Source of the DNA: Sequoia sempervirens
Taxonomy: Eukaryota; Streptophyta; Pinopsida; Cupressales; Cupressaceae
NCBI GenBank assembly: GCA_007258455.2
Contig: VDFB02275615.1
Location: 1-64,000, forward strand
Direction of reading: 5' to 3'
DNA length: 64,000 nt
The notes under the pieces were generated by a model that was not told where the DNA came from, searched no databases, and saw only the letters and a list, made by a program, of their open reading frames with translations. Made by a program: the position numbers and the translations under genes. Below, in pieces: positions 40,301 to 52,100 of the stretch; the stretch's first letter is position 1; each line of letters opens with the position of its first letter.

Positions 40301-43300
40301 ATATATCTCCAATCAATTCTTCACAAATTTGCAACTGTAGGTTATTCTCCAAAACGCTTCAACAAGGTGATATGAAATCTTAATCTCCAAATTTGGCCAA
40401 AGGCCACAAAATTTGCAATGTAAACACAAATTGAACTTCTGAGTGAAGCCCACAATGAAGCAATAATTCGGCTGATATTTCACAACCTCAAAATTGCATA
40501 ACCAATGAGAGTTTCATTCCCAATGGCTGGATATGGTAGAAACCCTAGTTGGCTTCCTCACCAAACAATAAGATTAAAGCAAATATCGATTCCTGGATGA
40601 TGAAGCAATGGCTTGATCTTCTTTTATACTTTTTTTCAATCCATCTTTTTTTGAAAAAGGGGTAAAAACTTTATTGAAACTCAGAAAACAACATTACAAA
40701 GGAATCAAGAGACCAAGGTCCCCATGAAAACCAAGCCTCGGCACAGAGATAAAAATCAACACCCTCAACCGTCACCATTTACTTCCCTATCCTCAACAAG
40801 AATTCTCTCAAGATCAAGACGAAGCTCAGGAGGGACCAAATCCCATTCCTCAATTCTCCATCCCTCAGCATTCTCAGATGCCCATTTTGCCAAGCAATCA
40901 GCGGCCCTATTCCATTCCCTTGGAATATGAACGAAATTCACCATCTCCATTAAAGAACTAACCCTCAAAATCTGCTGCACCACCCCAACCAACTGCCAAC
41001 TAACATCATCCACTTTCTGCTTAATAAGAAGATTGATCAAAACCTGAGAATCAGATTCACAAACAACCCTTCTCCATCCCAATTCATAAGCTCTCTCAAA
41101 AGCACAAAGAATTGCCAACCCTTCCATAAGATTGATGGTTTGAATTCCATCATAGATCGAAAAAAGGAAAATCACTGACCCCAAAGAGTCCCTACCAATC
41201 CCTCCAATACCAGCTGGCCCCGGGTTGCCTTTGGAAGACCCATCAGTATTGATCTTTAGAATCCCAGGCTGGGGAAGCTGCCAAAATCCAGACCTGTGAA
41301 CTCTCTGCTTCGACTGCCTACCACGCCTTACATATGTTGAGGCCAAGGACAGCCCTTGAAGCCCCAATCTCTCCACCACTTCAGCATCCCTTTTCTCCAA
41401 AGGGAATTCCAGCTCACACTTAGCTTCCACCGTCTCCTGAACCATGCCCAAAATTCTATGCCAAATTTGATACACCAACTTCTTCTCTCCACGAAATATC
41501 CGCCGGTTCCGTTCCAACCAAATCTGCCACAATATGAAGATAGGTCCTACTGACCAAACTTCCTGCAAAAAGAGGGCCATAGAAGGAGGCCTACCCAGCC
41601 TCTGCCAAAACTCAATCAAGGAGGAAGCATGAACACAGGGATTATTCCAAACCCCCCACCAGAAATGCCAAAGCTGAAGGGAGAAAGGGCAACGAAAAAA
41701 GAGATGAGTAGAGTCCTCTTCGTTGGCCCCACACAAAACACAGATAGAAGGACCCTGGAAACCACGCTTCCGAATATTTTCCCAAGTCAAACACTTGTTC
41801 CAAGCCAACATCCAAACAAAACAATTGCATTTTGGCCAGGAAGACTTGTTCCAGATCATCTTCCACCACTGAATTTCATCTCCATCCACCCTGTGGGACA
41901 ATAACTCCCGATATCCAGAAGCAACCGTATAGACCCCTTTAGGATTGGGAGACCAGGCAAGCACATCATCATGTTGGAGGGAGCTACAACGCCTACTGGA
42001 GAGGATATTGTGTAGCTCACCACATTCTTCAGGCAAACCAACATCAGGCCATTCATCAAGAGACTTCCACCCTACTACCTCCAACTGACCACGAGAGGAG
42101 AAAGACTTAAAGTCACTCACCCGAGACCACCCTACCGCAAGAAATCTCTGATAGAGGTTCAACAAGTGAGGAAACTGAGAAATGATGGGGGGATATCCAT
42201 CCCAAGAATCTGACCAAAACTGAACCTCGGTCCCTTTTTTACAAATCCAAAATAAACCATCCTTGATGATCGCAGCCCCTTTCTTAAGAGTGCTCCAAAT
42301 CACTGAGCCCTTCCCAAGAAGGGGGTATCGAGGAATTTCGAGCTGAGGGATTCCCAAAAAATACTTCTGAGCGAGGATCCTGGCCCAACTCTTATCATGC
42401 TCCTTACACCACCTCCAATACAATTTCGCAGCCAGAGCCGCACCAGTCAAAGCCATCTGCCGCAAGCCCAAGCCACCATATTGCTTCGGACTGCAAACCA
42501 CCTCCCATCTAACCAGACTCCATTTGGAGGACTCTAAGCAACCAGCCCATAAAAATTGTCGTGTCACAGAATCTAAATCCTTAACAAAACCCGAAGGGGC
42601 AAGCTGGAGCATGCATCGGTAAATGGGCAAAGCCTGCACCACAGACTTGATAAGCTGAACCCGGCCAGCAAAGGATAGCCACCGGTGAGTCCAGTGATTA
42701 ACCCTCGCCCTAAATTTATCTAGAATACTCTGCCATGACCCCCAAGGCAATCTGCTCCCCGATATAGGGATACCGAGATAGGTCAACGGAAGAGTCCCGA
42801 TCTGAAACCTCAAAGTTTGAGCAATCCTCCGCTGAATGGGGCACGGAGTGTTGAAGAAGAAGATAGAAGACTTGTCCTCATTGATCTGTTGACCCGAGGC
42901 AACCAAGTAGACATCCAACACCCTTCGTAAGTTAGAAGCCTCCCGCATTGTGGCCATACCCATCAGAGCAGTATCATCCACAAACTGTAGATGAGACTGC
43001 GGAGGTAAATTACCTCCCCACTGCCAACCCTGAATGCTGCCCAACTCCACGTTTCTTCTTATGAATCTCCCCAAACCTTCAGCGAGGAGAATAAACAAGT
43101 AAGGAGAGAGAGGGTCTCCCTGGCGAAGACCCCTAGAAGCGCCGAAAAGATCAGAATGGTACCCATTAAATAGCACAGAGAAGGAGACAGACGTAACACA
43201 ACTCCTAACCCATTGAATCCACTCCTCCGCAAACCCAAAAGCACTCAAAACCTGCCACAAGAAGGACCATCGAACCCTGTCATAAGCCTTTGACATATCC

Positions 43301-46300
43301 AATTTGATAAACATTGCCTTTTCCCTGGAGCTGGCCATAGAATGAATGACTTCGGTTGCAATAACGATCCCGTCCAAAATCTGTCTACCGGCTACAAAAC
43401 CACTCTTTTCTTCGGAGATCAGCTCCTCAAGACCCTTTTTCAACCTGTCAGCAATTACCTTAGAGATGATTTTATAAACGACATTGCAGAGAGAAATAGG
43501 CCGAAATTGGCTTAGCCTATCCGCTCCCTCACACTTGGGGATAAGAGCAAGGAAAGTAGAATTTAAGGCCCTTAGCATCTGCTTATTCCTTTGTGATTTA
43601 TGCACAACTGCCAGGAGATCAAATTTGATTATATCCCAAAATTCTTGAAAAAACTCGATCGGGAAGCCATCAGGACCTGGCGCCTTCCCCTTCTGCATTT
43701 GGAAAACGGTACCTTCAAGCTCTTCCATCGTGATTTCACTCAAAAGTTGTTGGTTCAACTCCCTAGACACAAGATGAGGAATACAAGAAAGGACTTGAGC
43801 CTCCTTAGGAGACCCCCCCTGCGAGTCCTCCCTAAAGAGAGAAGCAAAATATTGTCTCACCTCAGTAGAAATGGCAGGGAAAGAAGAAAGAAGTTCTCCC
43901 CTATCATTCACAAGACCTGAGATAGTATTCCCATGTCTCCTAGCTTTCACCGAATTGAAGAAAAAAGAAGTATTTTTATCCCCTTCTTGCAGCCACTCTA
44001 TCCGAGCCTTCTGTTTCCAATACATCTCCTCCCTCAGCTCCCATTCCTCCAGAGATCTCACAGCTTGCGCTTCAGCCTGAAGAAGCTCAAGCGTCACCCC
44101 AACCTCCCTTAACCTCCTTGTGATACTATCAAGCTCCTCCTGAGCCAACGCCTTAGCATGGAAAACATTCCCAAAACTCTGAGAGTTCCAACGCTTAAGT
44201 TGATACTTAACATACTGAAGAAGCTTGGAAAAAATATACATTGCTGTCCCATAAGCAGGTCTACCATTCCTCCACCAATCAGCCACAAAACCCTTCAGAG
44301 AAGGGTCACGCAACCACATGAGCTGGAACCTAAAAGAAGGCGTACGCGGCGCATGAGTTGAATCAATGACAAGCTTGATAGGCCAGTGATCAGAACCTCT
44401 CCAATCCAAGATCTCAGAGCGAGAAGACCACATCCCCCCAACCCAGTAACAGGACACCAAAAAGCGATCCAATCTTTCTGCAATGCAATAGTCCCCAACT
44501 CGACGGTTGTTCCAAGTAAACTGTCCATTACTAGGCTTAATATCAACAAGATTTAAAGAATTGATGCTATCACGAAGCAACAAAGCAGAGGGCTCCAGCC
44601 TCCCATTCCCACCCCGCTTCTCATCCAACTCGCAGATAGCATTGAAGTCTCCGGCGATAATCCAAGGATGGAAAGGAGCCAAATTGCGTACAAACCTAAT
44701 ATGGGACCACAGAGCTTGCTTACCCCGGAAATCAGTTGGAGCATAGATATTAGAAAAGAGAATAACCTCCCCCGTCTCAAAACTAGAAGCAACCAGAGAC
44801 ATAGTGGATTTAGAAGAAACCCACCAGAGAGGTCGAATTTTCCGAGGATTCCAAAAACAAGCCACACCCCCAGACGAGCCATGAGCACCAATACATTGAC
44901 ACTCCCCACACCTCCATAGCCTCGGTGCCAAGCCAATCATACTCTCAACAGATAACTTAGTTTCCTATAGAAAAAACACATCAGGACCTTGTTTTCGAAC
45001 TAAATCATGAACCGCTTTTTGTCGAGGGCCGCTGTTCAAGCCCCTTACATTCCATGAAAGAACAATCATTTCAAGGGGCTTGAAAAGTGAGAGTCAAGAG
45101 TCTTTACCGACCCTGACTCCACCAAGTTCTCGCCTGTCAATTTTATCTTTTCTACATCCTTCTTTCTGCCAGGTCTAGCAAATTTCTCTACCCCACCTTT
45201 CTTAATATCTTTTTGCAAAATACCCAATTTTGGAGGCTTAGGTTTCTTTGCTGAATCCAGACCCGCACTTCGCCCAGGAGAAGAAGAATCCTCCCCCACT
45301 ACTGGAACAACGGCCAAAGAAACAGGAACCTCTGAGACCTCCGTCGATAGGGCAGCACCCATGGGCACCCCATAATCTCCTTGTGGATCCAAAGAAGAGT
45401 CAAGAGCAGGACCCTCCTGAGCAAACTCCTCAGTCCCCTGCTCCAAGTTTAACATGCCTGGGTTAACTTCTTGTTGACTAAGGTCATCCAAAATCTCAAA
45501 CCTGTTGAAAGTACCCTCCTCTTGCCTTTCCTTGAAAGGTCTCTTTTGTCCCCTGTTCCTACCCCGGGCCTTGACAGGAACAAAACCATCCGAACCCACC
45601 TCCACAGTAGGCTCAATGCCCTTCCCCTTATTTGCCCCAGGAAGGTCACGAGCAGGTTGTGATGGCAGGGGTTCCACCGGCTTATATCTTGGACATTTCC
45701 TCAGAAGGTGGCCATACTCATGACAAAGCCTACAACGGAAAGGAAGGGTCTCGTAGTCCAACTGTTGCACCCAGGAAAAAGAACCCACACACATATCTAT
45801 TGCATCGGGCAGAGGCCTACTTAGATCAATTTCAACACAAATGCGTGCAAAAGTCATTACCTTTTTACCCAAGGTTTGTGATGAGGCTCCAACTGGTTTT
45901 CCAAGCAACGAAGCCAACAAGTGCAACACGTCCTCCCGACAACATTCCACCGGGAGCCGAGGTAGACGAACCCACACCGGGACACGATTTGGAAGCTCCT
46001 CAGCAGGGTTAAATCCTGCATGCCATGGCTTGATAAACAACCCCACCTTATTATGAAAGTAAGGTCCCCCCTCAAAGATTCTATTACGATCAGCTATGCA
46101 GTTAAAGGTAACCATGAAGTAGTTGTTCGCCAACAACATTATTTCCATTTCTCCCACCGGCTCCCAAGTTCTCCGAGCCCAAAGCTCCATAAGCTGAAGC
46201 GAAACCCTCATCCCCAAAAATTTGCAATATACGGAATGATTAGAGTAATATTCAATATCTTCTGCAATCATCTCAGGCGGAACAACAAATTTCGGTCTCA

Positions 46301-49150
46301 CCTTGCACCGCTCCAGACAACCATTAACCTTTGTGATCCGCGAGCCAGAGGATACTCCCGCACTGTCCATCCCCAAATCCGTAGCAAATAAATTGTTATT
46401 AAAAGTTGACATTCCATCCTTTGGGGACATCGAGCCAATTGCTGCACGGAAACACATATCAGGGGTAACCCCAGAGGCCTCTCCCTTGGAGAAGGCCATC
46501 TTCTCCTACGCCGATGCACAAACCCTCAAAAGAGAGGTAAGGGGCCGAACCCCACACCACTTCCTCCACCCGAACACTGCCAAACCGGCCGCACCAGCCC
46601 ACCCACACCCGCACCAGACAGGGGAGAGGCGCTGCAATACCCAAAGGGACCCCCAACGGCCTCCGTCCCACCTTCAAACACGAGGGAGAACGTCCCAACA
46701 GCCCACAGAACCACGTGCTCGCCCGCAGCCGGCCGCCCAAACGCGTGGGAACACAGCAGAGAACGTCCCAGCAAGCACGAGATAAAGGAAAACGCACCAG
46801 ATAAATGAAATCCTGCCCCAGACACGCCAACAGAACCCTACCCAGACTGCGCAGAAGCAAAACAAACGAATACGGGCTAGGGCGCGGGTGCCCTAGCTCG
46901 GCCCTTGCAGAAACCTCCGCCAGCCATCGATCAGGACTAGAACCAAAACCTTTCAATCCATCTTCAAGAAGCTTCTAGAAAATAATAATATTATTTTATT
47001 TTATTTTAGTGACTTTATGATATAATATTTTATTTAAGTCACTTTATTAAATTAATTAAATATAAGGTCACTTTATAATATTTATTTAATTAATAACCTT
47101 ACAAATAATTAATTTAATTTTTATCTCCCTTCTTTCTCCAATTCAACTGAATCCAGGAAATGGAAACCACCAATTGACTAAATTTTTGCCACAAAGGACC
47201 CCCTAACCACGCACATTAGCCTACGAGAGTCAGGAATAGGCTAAATCCTCTGAATAGTTACACTCATGAAAATGGGGACATTACAGAGTCTCATTGTCAG
47301 TTTTCTATACAAATAAAAAGAATAGTATATCGGCTTATTCTATACAGTTCTAAAAATTATGAATTTAGGAAATGCAAACCCCATTTCATTCCATTTTTCG
47401 AGCTAGAATGACAAATTTCAGCAATCTTCATGATTTTTGGTTTGTTTCTATCTTCCAACGTGTTATAATGATTACCAAGGACCTCGATAGACTCATGAGG
47501 TCAGATCTGAGTCAGGGTTTCAAGGTTGTGGCCTCAACTTGTATAATCACTAGAGTCTAGGGTTGGGATGCACAATTATGTGCCAACTCATGACTCTAAC
47601 AAAATTGTGTGTCACAACGCTAGACTTGGCGATTCTGCCTATCTTTTTGAGGAAAAAAGGAAATGTATATTAAAAAAACTCAAAACAAAAGAAAAAGACA
47701 AAAACCTAAACAAAAGGTCATTAAGACAAGAAAAAAAAATCATTAAGATTTCAATCCTTTTTTGATCAAACACTCTGAAAAAAGTAGAAGAGTGTTTGAT
47801 CATAGTGGAACAATCACCCTTTCTAATGTTGCAAGCAGTCTTAATTCGTATAGTGACTTCCTTAAGTGGTTGAAACACACAGATAATGAGCTAAGACTTA
47901 TGGTTACTTCATGTTTGAGCAAAATCATGAGAATTTCAGCACCTAAAGCTACTTACGATGGTAACACATTGAAAGAGATAATTCAGCTGTTGGTGGATAG
48001 TTTCCAAGATATTGATAATATCACATGTGCTCATTTTTCTAGAAGGGTTGCCATACATGAAACATTTGTGAAACTCATATTGTATAACATTATGTTGGAT
48101 TTGGGATTGGATGATTTTATTCACAAAATGTTTCACCATTTCTTTGCTACAGTCAGAAAAGATCACTAATAATGTTATCGCAGCCATGCAAACCATTATG
48201 GTTTTGGTTATTAATGAAAATGGTGTTGTGCCACCATCACTTTTTTCTATCCTATAGGCTAATAGGAAGAAGGGTGATTATGGAGTCCTATCAGTTGAAC
48301 AAGACTTAGCTGAAAAGGTGATTGTTCAGTGTGAGAAGAGGCCGAAACCTTTCTTGGTTAATGAGGAGTAGGTGGATGAAGGGGAATTCATATGAATCAT
48401 TGGAAGGAAAAGGTACCTTGAGACATGAGGAATGTGTGACAAAGCCTTAGGATGACCTCTTAGGCAAGCATATAACTATTATTGATGAGATCGTGCATGA
48501 GGAACAATACAAAACAGTAGCCTTGAGTACAAGTTCCGATTTATCCAGTGATGTTTTTGAGATGACCGAGTTCTGAGATTATCGAGTTCCTTGATGATTC
48601 TAGTGGAGTAGATGTAAATGATGGCATTAATGAGTTCATAAGGCATTTTTTGTGGGATTAAACTTGGTTCATCTCAGCCTTTTTGAGGACGAAAACCCTT
48701 TTGGAGAAGATTAGCCATGGTGGTGAAAGATCTTCCCTGGTTGATTGCTAATAGATTCATCCTGGATCTATGCTAATGCTTCATTGTTGTGATTTACGGA
48801 AAGGAATTTTAGGTACGATTAAAGATCAAATTGTAAAGTCTTGCAGGCAAGACAAATTATTGAAGATATTTGCAAGCAAGAAGGGGATACCAATATTGAG
48901 AAGTCTGTGGAGTATATTCATCATATTTGATGCTAGGCATGGGAATATCATTGGGTTTACCATTGAGTTTAGGAAGCTTGCTGTTGCAATAAGTTAGATT
49001 TTCTTCATAATGTTGGACGCCACTTTGGGAGGAGTTTGGGGCTGCGAACTGTATAAGTTATTTGCTGCTGTCAAAGACATTCTACAACCATCAAAACTTT
49101 GTGCATCAGCCCTTCAATGTTTGCTTAATCTCTACTCAGGTGTGGGTCAC

Positions 49151-49181
<31 letters not shown>

Positions 49182-52100
49182 TTCATTGATAAGGGAAATC
49201 AGCCAACTATTTGTTTTAATGACTATCAATTTCATGAGAATTTGGGTATCAAAAATGAATGCTTGGTAATTTGGTCATCAAAACAATTCATCCACATTAC
49301 AAACAACTCAAAAACTATCACAAAGAGTGTGCATTCCAAGTGTTTGACAAAATGTCTACACCCGCAAATCAAAAAAATTAAGTGCAAAATTAGGGTAGGG
49401 TTCTTACAACGGTATTAGAGCATGCATGGTTGTTTATGACATTTGGAAAAAAATAGAAATACTCCAATACAAGTTATTGCAGTGTTGGCCAACTTTTGGG
49501 GTTTTCCGAAGGTCTCTAAGTGAGCTAGGAGAGTTCCAATGTACTTGGAGAGCTCAATTTAGGGTTTTCATAGCATTTGATGGTGGTTTGCAGTTGTGTT
49601 GGCTTTTAGCTAAGTTACTGAATTGGAATCGGAATCGGAATCGGGTACGTCGGTATGGCAAAAAAAATTAATGGCTTGGGTACGATTTGGGTACATCCGT
49701 ACAAAAAACATATAAAAATCATAAATATATTAATTGTAAATATAAATATAAATATATATATATATTAAAAATTAAATATATTAATTATATGAATATCATA
49801 ATATTTATTCAAAATTAAAAATTAAAATATATATATATATACATTAAAAATTAAAAATAAATAAATTTATATTTAATAATGCAGAATAAATATATAAGTT
49901 TAATTTATAACTTTTCAATTTTAAATTATTTTTAATTTACACTTTTATTACATAATATATAAGTTTAATTTATAACTTTTAAATTTTAAATTATTTTTAA
50001 TTTACACTTTTATTACATATTATTAATATATAATTTTTAATATATATATTATGATTTTTATATAATCAATATGTTTAGTTTTTAATATATATATATTTTT
50101 AATTTTAGAAGACACTATACAAAATCAAATGCCTCCTAAGGTTGTTTGCCCGATATTTTTTCAAGAATAGTTCTGGAAGCAATAGGGTAAGAACCACACT
50201 TACCTTGTTTTGCATATTATATTTTTTTCTCGAAACAACAAAAAAACATTTAATCATTCTTCTTTGAGCGTTGTTTATTTTTGTCCAAACAGGGGCCGTC
50301 GAGTTAAAATATTCAAAATGGTGTTGTTGATTCCCATCCAAATTAGATTGGCTGTTCTCTGCTATTCACAAAATACCATGCAAGTTAAAATATTATTTTT
50401 CGAGTTTGTAGTTTTCAACTGAAACAAAACGAGATCCGTATTATAATGCACACTTAGGTTACATTTTGGGTTTCCAATTTCCAAGAGTAAATTTTAGGGA
50501 TTTCAAAAGATCAGAAACTCAAAAAAAGTTAGGGACGAAATTTCCGAACCCTGACAAATTCCACGACGATTCCATTTCAATTCCTATTCAAATACGTATC
50601 ATACCTAGTATTGGCCTAGTTTTCCAACGATTCGGTAACATAGGCTTTTAGGTTAGCAGTTACACTCTTTGTAGTGGTTTGGATCTTCTCAGTTGTTCTC
50701 CATAGTTCTTGGAGAACACTACTATTTTTAGTAAGTGCCTGTTTTGGTACCCAACATCATTCTTCAACGTCAATTCCATCATGGTGTGCTCAATTTCAAT
50801 TTTTGATGCCTTGGCAATGCTTTCTGTGAAGTGGTTTGGATTATTTTAATATTTGCACTAAAGTTATAAATTAATATTTTAATATTCACTTTAATGTTAA
50901 ATATTATAAAGTGTTATTATCTTTCCCCAAGTTGGATGCCTAGGGAAAGGTGTATGGGGACTTAAGTTGTTTTAAAATTATCAAAGGGGCCTTTTCAAGG
51001 GAAAACAAAATATTTGAATTTTTAAAAGGGGATTTTTCCCTCCAACTCTATAAAAAGTGATTTTCACTCTCATTTCATTCATTCGAAGTTGAACACGTAA
51101 CAGGATGCTATCAGAATCAACATTGAGTTCTTCTAGGAACTAATTGACAACGAAAACCCTCGTCAATCTTCATTAGTTTTGATGGTGCAAAACCCATCCT
51201 AGCTGGTTTGGTGTTTTCACTCAGGGAACACATCGTTTTTTCATGAACTTTGCTTGTTCTAGGGTTTCTAAAAAAAAATTTATTTGAAGCTTTTTGAAGT
51301 GATCATTATTCAGTTCTAATTATTTTGGTGCATTTAAAAAATGATTTACAAATGCTATTTTGTTCCTAGTCGTACCATGCATGAACAAGTCGTACTTCTC
51401 TAATTTACTTGCCCTGCTTGAAGGATGCAATTTCCAATTATGCATGTTTGATCATTTGATTTCTCATGATATGGTACCCTTATTATGAAATGACCCCCTT
51501 ATATTTTTTCAATTCTTAACACAACAATCTTCACCCGTTAGCATTAGCATAATAACATCAACTACTGAAAGTAACCCTACGCCAAGAATATTCACTCAAG
51601 ACCCAAGATGGGTGAGGTGATATCATATGGCATTGGGGATCATTAGTGACAAACTGAATGAAAGTACAATGCTAGGAATGTAGATTATGCAACTCAGCCG
51701 CATATTTCAGCGAGAGAGAATTGACGGCTTAGCCAATCAGCAAATGAGATATGTAGTACAGGAAGTAAAGACGGCGAGGCATGTCTCTTCCACCAAATAG
51801 TGGGAATGGAAAATGCTTATGCAAGAAAAGTAAATAGAGCGGCAAGGCCTGCTCTCTTCCACTAAAAGTGGGAATACAATAAAGATTTTGCAGAAGTATT
51901 AAAGAGTTGATCAGTACTACTAAATCAGCATTACAATGTGAAGGAGAACCCTACAAGAGCCAAGTATTATAGATGTCCAAAGTGCTGCAAATGATATTGA
52001 ATGTTTCTCCAACTCCAAAAGACTCCCAAACATGAAAATCAAGCCCAAAAACTCCAACTACTACAATCTGATATAACAAACTAGCAAACTGAAAATGCAA

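Larger units (their letters stand above)
40648..46950 (-). mobile_element. near-intact full-length LINE (6.3 kb)
   Basis: A complete two-ORF plant LINE with the 14-bp target duplication TTTCAATCCATCTT at 40634-40647 and 46951-46964. The A-rich 3' end appears as T-rich sequence next to the left copy. About 450 bases of GC-rich 5' leader precede ORF1. ORF1 is open throughout and ORF2 is broken only by one TAG. The element is much younger than the other LINE relics here and lies in sense orientation in the photolyase intron. Confidence 0.93.
39100..47285 (-). mobile_element. TGTAATGTCCCC-family element split by the LINE
   Basis: The right end at 47285 reads TGTAATGTCCCCATTTTC on the minus strand, and the sequence runs left to the LINE target duplication at 46964. 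It appears to resume left of 40634, because the two sides of the LINE share its 14-bp target. The left end near 39100 is a guess. No proteins are encoded apart from those of the inserted LINE. Confidence 0.4.

Noticed and set aside
40724..46956. Many plus-strand and out-of-frame ORFs over the LINE
   Set aside because: They are shadows of ORF1 and ORF2 and match no protein pattern.
49152..49182. AT dinucleotide run as a regulatory element
   Set aside because: An ordinary microsatellite with no further support.
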